Below are positions 5,630 through 13,514 of a stretch of DNA of 21,167 nucleotides, one piece after another. The notes beneath the pieces were generated by a model that saw only the letters and a program-made list of their open reading frames with translations, ran no database searches and was not told where the DNA came from. This DNA is from DASRAJ01 sp039920305 (lineage in GTDB: Bacteria > Bacteroidota > Bacteroidia > Chitinophagales > UBA10324): NCBI GenBank assembly GCA_039920305.1, contig JBDSEA010000053.1:1-21167 (forward strand). Direction: 5' to 3'. The translations under genes were made by a program, and so were the position numbers. How positions within the stretch are numbered: position 1 is the first letter of the stretch; every line of letters starts with the position of its first letter.

Positions 5630-7438
5630 TTACTTAACCATCAGCTTTTGCAACCATTGCATATTTCCGAGATTAACTTTGACAAAATAGATGCCGGGCA
5701 GGATATTTTTTGAGAATAATATTTCTTCCCTCATTACCCCATTAATGCACGATGATGTGAGTTCAATCAAATTCCTTCCGGTCACATCAGTAATAATAAT
5801 CTCACAGGATGAACCGGAATAGGGAAATCCCTGGTTACAATTGAGTTGGGCAATTATCGAGGTTGCTGCAGGATTGGGTATCAGATTGAGGGCGGAAGGA
5901 TTAATGACTGAAAAAATGGCTGTAGGAAATTCATCAATGATGCCATTGCAGTTGTCATCCATTCCATTGTATTGAATTTCTGTTGCATCAGGATGAATAT
6001 TGATATTTGTATCATCACAGTCAGTGCTGTCACCCACATATCCGTTAACCGGAAGGCATGATGCAATGGCTGAATCTGCATTGCCATAACCATCATTGTC
6101 CGCATCTGCATAATATAATGTTGTTGAAATGCAGGAAAGATTCAGGATCCAGTAATCCTGGTATCCGTGATTTCCTGAAACATCTCCGTCACTTGAGAAA
6201 GTATACCCGCCCACAATAAATCCCCCGCTGCTGGTTTGCTGAATCGAATGTGCAGCATCGTTACCCGAACCTCCGTAGGTTACTTCAGAGCTTAGATTAC
6301 CATAAGGATCCAATTTCACGATCCAGTCATCACCGGAGCCATGGTTGAATGAAACATCTCCGTCACCGGATTGGGTTTGACCTGCAACAATAAATCCACC
6401 CTCCGAAGTCTGGTCAATCGAATATGCTTCATCATACGAGCTTCCTCCCATAGATTTTTGCCACTCCATACTTCCGGTTTCATCCAGCTTGACAACCCAA
6501 AAATCTTCAAGGCCATGATTACCTGACACATCTCCATCACTTGATTCCGAAATTCCGGCAACAACAAATCCGCCGTCAGTTGTTTGCCTGATGCAAGTAG
6601 CCTGATCGCTTGCACTTCCGCCAAGAGATTTCTGCCATTGAAGTCCACCCGCAGAATCAAGCTTCACGATCCAATAATCATTAGCACCATGGTTTATTGA
6701 AACATCTCCATCGCTTGAATAAGTATAGCCGGCAACAATATATCCCATGTCATCGGTTTGCTCAATATAACTGGCGAAATCAATCATACTCCCTCCCAGT
6801 GATTTCTGCCATTGCAGATTGCCCGATTCATCCAGTTTTACAATCCAGTAATCCTCCGCGCCATGATTTCCCGAAACATCACCATCACCTGAACCTGATG
6901 ATCCGGCAATTATAAAGCCGTTATCTGCTGTTTGCTCCACGCAATGTGCAAGGTCCTCCAGGCTGCCTCCCAATGATTTTTGCCAAATGATAACTCCTGC
7001 AGCATCAAGCTTGATAACCCAGTAATCATATGCCCCATGGTTTCCGGAAACGTCACCTCCGGCGGATGAGGAATAACCCGCCACTATAAAACCGTCATCG
7101 GAAGTTTGCCTCACTGAATATGCTGCATCAAAACTATTTCCGCCAAGAGAGTTCTCCCATTCCAGAGTTCCTGATGCATCCTGTTTCACAAGCCAGTAGT
7201 CCATGTATCCGTTGTTTTCTGAAACATCACCATCATCAGAATAGGAGAATCCTGCAACAATAAATCCCTCATCAGCAGTTTGCTGAACAGAAAAAGCCCC
7301 ATCGTAATCGCTTCCGCCCAAAGACTTTTGCCATTCGATAATCGGCTGTGCTTTAGCAGGTGTTGAAAAGCATGCGCACAACACGGAGGTAAACAGCCCG
7401 ATTCCGATAACTGTATTAAATGAGATTTGAATTTTCAT
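5630..7438 (-). CDS. Secreted seven-repeat (propeller-like) protein with MopE-like motif and T9SS tail
   Basis: A 602-residue protein from the ATG at 7438; an in-frame TTG at 7447 adds three residues and is less likely. Residues 1-30 are a signal peptide ending STPAKA. Residues 36-441 are exactly seven repeats of 58 residues, consensus WQKSLGGS..D.A.SI.QT.DGGFIVAG, then S..DGDVSGNHG..DYWIVKLD. Seven equal beta-rich units suggest a seven-bladed propeller. Repeat 7 has lost the opening WQKS. Residues about 442-502 (YYADADNDGYG, DCDDTNINIHPDATE, DDNCNGIIDE) resemble the Asp/Cys-rich MopE-type putative metal-binding motif. The last ~85 residues (NLIPNPAATS, GIYFVKVN, KLMVK) are a T9SS type A sorting domain. 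It is likely exported to the surface as a binding or adhesion protein; the ligand is unknown. It stands alone, with its own leader between two transcription units. Confidence 0.85.
   Translation of the reverse strand: MKIQISFNTVIGIGLFTSVLCACFSTPAKAQPIIEWQKSLGGSDYDGAFSVQQTADEGFIVAGFSYSDDGDVSENNGYMDYWLVKQDASGTLEWENSLGGNSFDAAYSVRQTSDDGFIVAGYSSSAGGDVSGNHGAYDYWVIKLDAAGVIIWQKSLGGSLEDLAHCVEQTADNGFIIAGSSGSGDGDVSGNHGAEDYWIVKLDESGNLQWQKSLGGSMIDFASYIEQTDDMGYIVAGYTYSSDGDVSINHGANDYWIVKLDSAGGLQWQKSLGGSASDQATCIRQTTDGGFVVAGISESSDGDVSGNHGLEDFWVVKLDETGSMEWQKSMGGSSYDEAYSIDQTSEGGFIVAGQTQSGDGDVSFNHGSGDDWIVKLDPYGNLSSEVTYGGSGNDAAHSIQQTSSGGFIVGGYTFSSDGDVSGNHGYQDYWILNLSCISTTLYYADADNDGYGNADSAIASCLPVNGYVGDSTDCDDTNINIHPDATEIQYNGMDDNCNGIIDEFPTAIFSVINPSALNLIPNPAATSIIAQLNCNQGFPYSGSSCEIIITDVTGRNLIELTSSCINGVMREEILFSKNILPGIYFVKVNLGNMQWLQKLMVK
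6116..7333 (-). repeat. Seven in-frame tandem repeats of 174 bp (58 aa)
   Basis: The repeats code for the propeller-like part of the secreted protein. All seven units are exactly 58 codons with no insertions. The most constant parts are SLGGS, GFIVAG, DGDVSGNHG and DYWIVKLD; the variable parts are the two or three residues after GGS and the residues around the Thr-Ser stretch before DGDVS. Units 1-6 begin with Trp; unit 7 does not. Confidence 0.9.
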
Positions 7439-7618
7439 AAGTGGCAAGATTATAAAGATATAGAGTGAAAGTAAAACTTATCTGAAGCATTTTAAAAACA
7501 ATCAAGGGTACTAAGTTTTATCTTCCTAAAACAAATGTTAAATAATGGCAGCTTAAAATCCTTCAATTTTTTTTTGGAAAAGTCATTTGGACATTCAATC
7601 TTCACACAAAACTCCAGC

Positions 7619-9448
7619 ATGAAATCAAGACTTATTTCATTCAACTTCATTTTACTCCATATTGTATTGCTTCTTTCCTGTAATACAATTAAGAAAGAGG
7701 ACGATGGAACAAAAAAGGACCGTGTACAGGCATATCTGGATTTTTACAATAAGGAATTTCAGCGGGTGTTATATGAAGATAACCTGGCGCAATGGGTATT
7801 ACAAACACACATTGTAGAAGGGGATACAGTTTCAGGTCATCTTGCTGATTCACTCGATGAGGTATTTGCAGCCTTTACCGGCAGCCAAGCAAACATTGAT
7901 TCCGCTAAAAAATTTTTAGAATGGAAGGATAAGCTAACCGGATTGCAGGTACGGCAACTTCAAACTATTTTATTCCAGGCAGGAAATAATCCTTCAACCG
8001 CTAAAGAAATTGTAAAGAAGAGAATAGCTGCTCAGAATCAGCAAGTGAAAAAACTATATGGTTTTACGTTCATGATGAATGGCAAAGAAGTAACCCCTAA
8101 TGAGATTGATAACGTTCTTCACACCTCAACTGATCTGAATCAACGGCTGGCCGCATGGAATGCAAGTAAAGAAGTAGGTAAAAATCTTAAGGACGGCCTG
8201 GCAAACCTCCGCGACCTGCGCAATCAAAGCGTCAATCCTCTGGGGTACAAAGATTTTTTCGCTTACATGGCATCAGAATATGGAATGAGCACCGGTGAAT
8301 TAATGACTTTGACACGAAGCATGATCAGCGATGTATGGCCGCTCTATCGTGAGCTGCATACATGGGCGCGTTATACGCTGGCACAAAAATACCATTCAGC
8401 AGTTCCGGACTACCTTCCTGCTCAATGGCTGCCTAATCGCTGGGGACAGGATTGGAGTGACCTTGTCAACGTAGAAGGTCTGAATATTGATGAATATCTG
8501 CGCGCCAAGGGAAGTGAGTGGATTCCGCGTGAATCTGAAAAATTTTATATGAGTATCGGCTTTGATTCACTGCCGCAAAGCTTCTGGGGTAAATCTTCTC
8601 TTTATCCTGTTCCGTCCGATGCCGGTTACAAGAAAAATACGCATGCCTCTGCATGGCACATGGATAATGATCAGGATGTGCGATCTTTGCAAAGTATCGA
8701 ATCCAATACCGAATGGTGGTCAACCTGCCTGCATGAATTCGGACATGTTTATTATTACCAGTCTTATTCCAATCCTAATGTTCCTGTTATTCTCCGGAAT
8801 GGTGCAAACCGTGGTTATCATGAAGCCTTTGGTACCATGATGGGGCTTGCTTCCATGCAAAAACCTTTTCTTGCAGGGCTTGGAATGATTGACAGTAACG
8901 TACATACGGAAGATACTATGAAACTGCTGAGTGAGGCACTGCAGTACATTGTGCACATACCGTGGGGCAGCGGAACCATGACGGAATTCGAGCATGCCCT
9001 GTATACAGAGAATTTATCAAAAGATCAGTTCAATTCGAAATGGTGGACACTTGTAAAAAATATTCAGGGAATTGAGCCGCCTTCTGACCGCGGCGAGGAG
9101 TATTGCGATGCTGCAACTAAGACTCATATCAATGATGATCCGGCAGGTTACTATGATTATTCAATTGCGAACGTATTGTTGTTTCAGTTCCATACATTTA
9201 TCGCAGACAGCATTCTTCACCAGAATCCGCATGCAACAAATTACTGGGGTAATAAGGGCGTAGGGGATTTTTTGAAAAAGGTGATGTCGCCGGGTGCCAG
9301 TGTTGACTGGCGGGAGCATTTGAGAAATTGTATTCATTCTGATATGAGTGCAAAGCCGATGGTAAATTATTTTTCACCCCTTATGAATTATCTCAGGCGC
9401 GTCAATGAAGGAAGAAAATATACCCTGCCGGTAAAAGCAGCGATTTAA
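7619..9448 (+). CDS. M2 family peptidase (angiotensin-converting-enzyme-like) lipoprotein
   Basis: A 609-residue zinc peptidyl-dipeptidase-type enzyme. The start is the ATG at 7619, because it gives a lipoprotein signal (hydrophobic 8-19, lipobox LLSC with C21). The upstream ATG at 7535 would bury that signal behind 28 residues. The zinc site is HEFGH (H372, E373, H376) with the third ligand E402 in GYHEAFG, 26 residues after H376; animal ACE has a comparable layout. Flanking blocks GANRGYHEAFG, WWSTCLHEFGHVYYYQSY and NPLGYKDFFAYMASEYGMS fit family M2. One oddity is that the Asp four residues after the zinc Glu in animal ACE (EAIGD) is Thr here (EAFGT). It is probably anchored on the periplasmic side of a membrane, where it would cleave peptides. 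The neighbours are on different units and give no substrate clue. Confidence 0.9.
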   Translation: MKSRLISFNFILLHIVLLLSCNTIKKEDDGTKKDRVQAYLDFYNKEFQRVLYEDNLAQWVLQTHIVEGDTVSGHLADSLDEVFAAFTGSQANIDSAKKFLEWKDKLTGLQVRQLQTILFQAGNNPSTAKEIVKKRIAAQNQQVKKLYGFTFMMNGKEVTPNEIDNVLHTSTDLNQRLAAWNASKEVGKNLKDGLANLRDLRNQSVNPLGYKDFFAYMASEYGMSTGELMTLTRSMISDVWPLYRELHTWARYTLAQKYHSAVPDYLPAQWLPNRWGQDWSDLVNVEGLNIDEYLRAKGSEWIPRESEKFYMSIGFDSLPQSFWGKSSLYPVPSDAGYKKNTHASAWHMDNDQDVRSLQSIESNTEWWSTCLHEFGHVYYYQSYSNPNVPVILRNGANRGYHEAFGTMMGLASMQKPFLAGLGMIDSNVHTEDTMKLLSEALQYIVHIPWGSGTMTEFEHALYTENLSKDQFNSKWWTLVKNIQGIEPPSDRGEEYCDAATKTHINDDPAGYYDYSIANVLLFQFHTFIADSILHQNPHATNYWGNKGVGDFLKKVMSPGASVDWREHLRNCIHSDMSAKPMVNYFSPLMNYLRRVNEGRKYTLPVKAAI

Positions 9449-9636
9449 ATCAATCCGGCTTTCGGTAATTAACCTGGAGTTTGATAAAATCGTGAAGAAA
9501 GGAGCTGAATAAAAGATCAGGCTTTGAACCCCCGAACAGCTGCTCAGGCCAAAATGAAAAAAAACTTTTACCCACAATGACTGTATAAAGTGTTCATAAA
9601 TTATTTTTACGCTATTAGCTGCAAAAAATTCCTGCT

Positions 9637-9644
9637 TATCTTTA
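9637..9644 (+). promoter_or_regulatory. Possible -7 box ahead of the OmpA-family gene
   Basis: TATCTTTA differs from TAnnTTTG only in the last base and lies 83 bases before the ATG at 9728. No convincing TTTG is seen 19 bases upstream (ATTAG at 9614-9618). The rest of the 279-base gap after the peptidase gene shows no gene. Confidence 0.35.
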
Positions 9645-9727
9645 CAACCAATAAGAGGGTAAAATCATCTCTTAAACTAAACTTTCATTCTTAAAAGCAA
9701 ACCATCCTGAAACTAAACCTGATCACC

Positions 9728-11155
9728 ATGAGAAACTTAGTCCAATTAATTGCAATGATTGTTGCTGCGGTATTTTTTACGGGCAACGTACATGCACAGA
9801 GTACGCAGCACCCCTGGTTGCTGGGGGCAGGTATCAACGCTATTGATCTGCACGGCGTTGATTCTACAGATGATATTGCAAAAACAGAATTCTGGAATAC
9901 CGTTCCTGCTATTTCTCATCTTGCAATTGCCCGATCACTCAGTCCTTCTTTTGCAATAGATCTGCAGCTTTCCGGTTCCCGGATCACTACCGATCGCTTC
10001 GGGAATGATGTTGGTGGAGCCGGTTTTTTTGCAGCAGATATTGACTTTAGGTATAAGTTCGATAATGGTTACATCATAAATGAAAATGCTGCTATTGCTC
10101 CTTACATCTTTGGAGGCGGGGGTATCAATTATACAAGTAAAGATATTCTTCGACCCAATTTTGGGGGTGGAATCGGATTAAATATCTGGATCTGGAAAGA
10201 TCTTGGCATTTATGGCCAATCAGGGTACCGATGGTCACGTGATGATCACGATTATCTTCAGCATTCTGCCGGCGTGGTGGTACGGTTTGGTAAAAGAGAT
10301 CAGGATGATGATGGTATTGCTGATGAAGATGATGCATGTCCTACTGAAGCAGGCCCTGCTTCAACAAAGGGCTGCCCTGATAAAGATAATGATGGTATAG
10401 CTGATAAAGTAGATGCTTGTCCGGATGTAGCGGGTTTAGCTACCCTGAATGGCTGTCCTGATGCTGATGAGGATGGTATTGCCGATAAGGATGATTTGTG
10501 CCCGAATGAAAAAGGGACCGCAGAAATGCAGGGCTGCCCTGATCGTGATGCAGATGGTGTTGCAGACAAAGATGACGAGTGTCCTGATCAGAAAGGCGCA
10601 AAAGAATTTAATGGCTGTCCTGATACTGATGGCGATGGTGTTCCAGATAAAACAGACGCCTGTCCCACTCAGAAAGGATCACCTGAAATGCAAGGTTGTC
10701 CTGATCGTGATAATGACGGTGTAGCTGATAACAAGGATCGCTGCCCTGATGAGGTAGGACCTGCATCAAATGGCGGTTGCCCTGTTCCCAAGAAGGAAGA
10801 GATCGAGAAAATCAATATGGCCGCAAAAGCCATTCAATACCAGACCGGAAGTGATAAAATTCAAACGAAATCCTTTCGTGTACTGGATGAAATCGTTTCC
10901 TTCATGAAGCAGTATCCGCAAACGAAATGGGATATTGAAGGTCATACTGATGACGTTGGCAAGGATGCATATAATCACGATCTTTCTCATCGCCGTGCCG
11001 CATCGGTAAGGAATTATTTCATCAGCAAGGGAGTTACTGAGGATCGTCTTACCTCACAAGGGTATGGAGAAACACGACCCATTGCTGATAATAAAACAGC
11101 TGCTGGTAGAACGCAAAACCGGCGTACTGAAATTCACTTGATTGAGCAGCAATAA
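9728..11155 (+). CDS. OmpA-family outer-membrane protein with six thrombospondin type 3-like repeats
   Basis: A 475-residue protein. Residues 1-24 are a signal peptide ending VHAQ. Residues about 28-188 are a beta-barrel-type domain with alternating strands (WLLGAGINAIDL, FAIDLQLSGSRI, YIFGGGGINYT, VVVRFGK). Residues 191-352 are six exact 27-residue repeats of the form DxDxDGxADxxDxCPxxxG...GCP, the thrombospondin type 3/calcium-binding linker typical of Bacteroidota OmpA proteins. Residues about 360-475 are an OmpA C-terminal peptidoglycan-binding domain, with DIEGHTDDVG, HDLSHRRAASVRNYFISKGV and TQNRRTEIHL holding the expected Asp and Arg. It probably links the outer membrane to the cell wall. 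It is monocistronic: its own upstream gap and a strong terminator downstream suggest high, independent expression. Confidence 0.95.
   Translation: MRNLVQLIAMIVAAVFFTGNVHAQSTQHPWLLGAGINAIDLHGVDSTDDIAKTEFWNTVPAISHLAIARSLSPSFAIDLQLSGSRITTDRFGNDVGGAGFFAADIDFRYKFDNGYIINENAAIAPYIFGGGGINYTSKDILRPNFGGGIGLNIWIWKDLGIYGQSGYRWSRDDHDYLQHSAGVVVRFGKRDQDDDGIADEDDACPTEAGPASTKGCPDKDNDGIADKVDACPDVAGLATLNGCPDADEDGIADKDDLCPNEKGTAEMQGCPDRDADGVADKDDECPDQKGAKEFNGCPDTDGDGVPDKTDACPTQKGSPEMQGCPDRDNDGVADNKDRCPDEVGPASNGGCPVPKKEEIEKINMAAKAIQYQTGSDKIQTKSFRVLDEIVSFMKQYPQTKWDIEGHTDDVGKDAYNHDLSHRRAASVRNYFISKGVTEDRLTSQGYGETRPIADNKTAAGRTQNRRTEIHLIEQQ
10298..10783 (+). repeat. Six tandem 81-bp (27-aa) thrombospondin type 3-like repeats
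   Basis: All six units are exactly 27 codons and begin with Asp-x-Asp. Each has two Cys (in D.CP and GCP) and the acidic positions of a calcium loop. They join the barrel to the peptidoglycan-binding domain of the OmpA-family protein. Confidence 0.92.
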
Positions 11156-11176
11156 TCTGTAAATTATCACAACGCG

Positions 11177-11213
11177 GAAGGGCGATTCATATATGAGTCG
11201 CCCTTCTTTTTTT
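11177..11213 (+). terminator. Strong intrinsic terminator after the OmpA-family gene
   Basis: Bases 11177-11206 form a nearly perfect inverted repeat: GAAGGGCGATTCAT pairs with ATGAGTCGCCCTTC, with a single G-U wobble and a tiny AT loop. It is followed directly by a T run to 11213. It starts 21 bases after the stop codon at 11155. Confidence 0.92.
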
Positions 11214-11303
11214 AAGTATTCAGGTCAATATGAACTCAGGAGAAAAATATTTTTCAAATGATTCACTTAATTTAAATTTCAGGCATTATTGTTAAATGAT
11301 GAA

Positions 11304-11948
11304 ATGAAGATACTTACAGAATTAACTCCGTCAGAAACTATGCTGATTCTTAAGCCAGCAGCCCTGGTGCGTGACCTGATGAAGTATGCTATGATGGATT
11401 TGCTGATGCAGGAGAAATTATCACTCATAAACTTTGAGGTAAAGCCCGTTCAGGGCCTCGCCAGGCTGGGATTTGCAGGGGTGGTTGCCGGAAAAAATTT
11501 CAAGAAGGAGGAACCCAAGCTCCACGAAATGATCTTCCTGTTTCCGTTTTACCGAAAACCGGAAAAACAAATTATTTTCAGGCACCTTCTGCAAATGGCT
11601 TTGAGTGCAGCAAAGAATGAATCAAATTATAAGCAAAAGCTTTTACTTGATGATCAACTGATGAAGCCACTTTTTAAAAAAAGATTGCTGCAAAAGATAT
11701 TTGGCGGAATGGATCTTTCTGCTGAGGGGAAAAAAATTCAGCAGGCTGTGATACATCAATTTAATCAGTACGATAAAATTCTTCCCCCAATGATCAAAAA
11801 TGATAAGCAAAAAGCAATGGAGATGTTGAAGGATATCAAAGGAAATATCCTTCTGCTTAATTCATTCAGCTTTGACCTGATACCGATGATTAGCAGAGAG
11901 ATCATCAGGGTGGAAGAAGAACTTGAAGACGGGCCTTCAGAAAAATAG
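11304..11948 (+). CDS. Unrecognised, mostly helical cytoplasmic protein
   Basis: A 214-residue protein from the ATG at 11304 (MKILTELTPSET); an in-frame TTG at 11289 would add five residues. It has no signal peptide or clear membrane segment and is rich in Lys, Leu and Met. The first 70 residues look like a helical bundle followed by a short beta part (DLLMQEKLSLINFEVK), reminiscent of a winged-helix or GPP34-like beginning, but I cannot claim homology. The middle (IFLFPFYRKPEKQIIFRHLL) may pack against a membrane. The C-terminus is acidic (VEEELEDGPSEK). It converges with the LuxE-like gene, with only five bases between the stop codons, so the two 3' ends may interact. Function unknown. Confidence 0.72.
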   Translation: MKILTELTPSETMLILKPAALVRDLMKYAMMDLLMQEKLSLINFEVKPVQGLARLGFAGVVAGKNFKKEEPKLHEMIFLFPFYRKPEKQIIFRHLLQMALSAAKNESNYKQKLLLDDQLMKPLFKKRLLQKIFGGMDLSAEGKKIQQAVIHQFNQYDKILPPMIKNDKQKAMEMLKDIKGNILLLNSFSFDLIPMISREIIRVEEELEDGPSEK

Positions 11949-11953
11949 CAACA

Positions 11954-12946
11954 TCAGGATAATTCAAGCATCAGGTTACAGCCTCTCACGTCACTTTGAT
12001 CCATTCTGCCCTGCACTTCAAATGAGCCATCATTATTTATTTTCCCCAGATCGGCAGTAGCAATGAAGGCGCAGGAATCGAGATTTGCAAGATCAATAAT
12101 GTTGATTGCCCCGGAGGCATTCTGATCTTCCACCTGAAAGGGATCGTTTAAACCTCGAATCAAAACCTTCATCCACGGGGGAGTGTGAAATCTTCCTTCT
12201 CCGGTTGAATAAGCCTGTGACAGAAGTTCAGTCATTCCGTATTCACTGTAAATCTTTAGGGCATGGAAGGATCTGGTTAATATCTGGTGAATTTCCTCCC
12301 TCGTAATTTCTGCACGCTTTCCCTTCATTCCGCCTGTTTCCATAATCATAATGTGATCAAGAGATACAGGGTATTTTTCAGCGAGTTCAATCAAAGCAAA
12401 AGTGACGCCGATGAGGATGGTTTTCTGATTCATTTCATTAAGCTTGATTAATACATCGCTAAGCCCGGAATAATTGTCAAGATAAAAATTATTGAGTGGA
12501 TGGCGGCTGGCCTTCATTAATTTCTGCATCATATAAACAAGCGAAGATCCGGAACGCTCAGCATAGGAGGGAAGCAAGGCCAGAATGCAATAGTTTTCAG
12601 GGTTACCAAAAAATAAATCAAAACCACTTAAAAAACTTCTTTCGTACAGCGATAATGAATGAACATGGTGCTTGCCTGGAATTTGCCCCGAAGTACCGCT
12701 GCTGGTAAAGATTTTCTGGGCAGAATAGCTTTCCGGAATGATTCGATGGGTTTTAAAAAATTCAATGGGAAGGAATGGAATATCTGTATAGCGTGTAACA
12801 TTAACTTCATTTTTGCCTGATAGCTTGCAATATTCCCGGTAGACATCGTTATTTAACAATTGATAAACAAAAATTTCCAATGTCAGCGCCTCAAAGGTTC
12901 TTGAATTCACCTCAAATATTTTTTCTATCAGCTGTTTGCGCAACAT
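11954..12946 (-). CDS. LuxE-like acyl-protein synthetase / PaaK-type acyltransferase
   Basis: A 330-residue member of the LuxE branch of adenylate-forming enzymes. The ATP/phosphate loop FTSSGTSGQIPGKHH is at about 81-95. Later blocks IMIMETGGMKGKRAEITREE and YSEYGMTELLSQAYS match the conserved LuxE/PaaK regions, and the Tyr/Glu around EYGMTE correspond to the A5-type motif. LuxE activates a fatty acid as acyl-AMP and passes it to its own Cys, supplying the LuxC reductase in bioluminescent bacteria. No luxC, luxD, acyl carrier protein or polyketide gene is visible here, so this is an orphan and its substrate is unknown. The protein is soluble. Its start is 43 bases from the divergent lipoprotein start at 12990. 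Confidence 0.82.
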   Translation of the reverse strand: MLRKQLIEKIFEVNSRTFEALTLEIFVYQLLNNDVYREYCKLSGKNEVNVTRYTDIPFLPIEFFKTHRIIPESYSAQKIFTSSGTSGQIPGKHHVHSLSLYERSFLSGFDLFFGNPENYCILALLPSYAERSGSSLVYMMQKLMKASRHPLNNFYLDNYSGLSDVLIKLNEMNQKTILIGVTFALIELAEKYPVSLDHIMIMETGGMKGKRAEITREEIHQILTRSFHALKIYSEYGMTELLSQAYSTGEGRFHTPPWMKVLIRGLNDPFQVEDQNASGAINIIDLANLDSCAFIATADLGKINNDGSFEVQGRMDQSDVRGCNLMLELS

Positions 12947-12989
12947 GGGTCAAAGATCAAAAAGAAAAAATTTTATAATTTCGGAAACC
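12947..12989. promoter_or_regulatory. Short divergent promoter region between the LuxE-like and lipoprotein genes
   Basis: Only 43 AT-rich bases separate the two starts. On the minus strand GATCTTTG (complement of 12951-12958) has one mismatch to TAnnTTTG. On the plus strand TAATTTCG (12976-12983) also has one mismatch. If either is used, the leader would be very short. The -33 elements are not clear. Confidence 0.3.
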
Positions 12990-13421
12990 ATGATGAGGTA
13001 CCTGATTGTCGCAACTTATGTTTTGATGATATCATCGTGTTTAAATCCACCCGATTATTCAGAAATACCTGCAATTACATTTGATTCTATCAGTGCAAAA
13101 GATGTTGTTGCAAATAAAGACTCCATAACATTTTATATTTCCTTTACTGATGGTGACGGTGACCTGGGCAGCGAAACGGATTCGAACCTTTTTATCACTG
13201 ACAGCCGGACAGGTTTTCCGCATCCTGACAAAATTCCGGAAATAACCCCCAGTGGAAAAGTCAAATCTGTTTCGGGTCAAATTGTTTTTACGCTGTCAGA
13301 AATAGATTCTGTTCCTGATGGCAAATTAGACTCTGCATTATACACGATCCAGATTTTAGACAGGGCCGGCCATCTCAGCAATCAGATAATTTCCCCCACG
13401 GTAATAATCCATGCTGATTAG
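12990..13421 (+). CDS. Small lipoprotein with DGDGD motif, unknown function
   Basis: A 143-residue protein from the ATG at 12990 (or the adjacent ATG at 12993). The longer frame from the TTG at 12936 overlaps the divergent gene and would spoil the signal peptide. The N-terminus MMRYLIVATYVLMISSCLNPP is a lipoprotein signal with lipobox ISSC. The mature part is a single beta-rich domain with an acidic loop FTDGDGDLGSETDSN that could bind calcium, and later LSEIDSVPDGKLDS. Similar DGDGDLG lipoproteins are frequent hypothetical proteins in Bacteroidota. It probably sits in the periplasm or at the outer membrane. The next gene is ccmB, 93 bases downstream, but a functional link is not shown. Confidence 0.75.
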   Translation: MMRYLIVATYVLMISSCLNPPDYSEIPAITFDSISAKDVVANKDSITFYISFTDGDGDLGSETDSNLFITDSRTGFPHPDKIPEITPSGKVKSVSGQIVFTLSEIDSVPDGKLDSALYTIQILDRAGHLSNQIISPTVIIHAD

Positions 13422-13514
13422 CAATACTGTGGCAAGTATCTGAAATTTTGCCCTGCACATCATTTGAAGTTTAAATTTTCATATTGCTGAAGATTTAAGT
13501 TTCTTTTACATTCT

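Noticed and set aside
6116..7333. 174-bp periodic repeat considered as a CRISPR or mobile repeat
   Set aside because: The units are exact codon multiples within one open frame, with conserved protein motifs and no spacers; this is a protein repeat.
7535..7618. Upstream ATG giving 28 more residues to the M2 peptidase
   Set aside because: The ATG at 7619 gives a proper lipoprotein signal with LLSC; the longer form would hide it.
9374..9577. Minus-strand 67-codon frame after the M2 peptidase
   Set aside because: It overlaps the end of the peptidase gene, has no recognisable domain and no promoter that I can see.
10300..10569. Minus-strand frame rich in Ser/Ala opposite the OmpA repeats
   Set aside because: It is the mirror of the DGxADxxDxCP repeat codons and has no independent support.
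12936..12989. TTG start extending the small lipoprotein by 18 residues
   Set aside because: It overlaps the divergent gene and puts a basic stretch before the lipoprotein signal.
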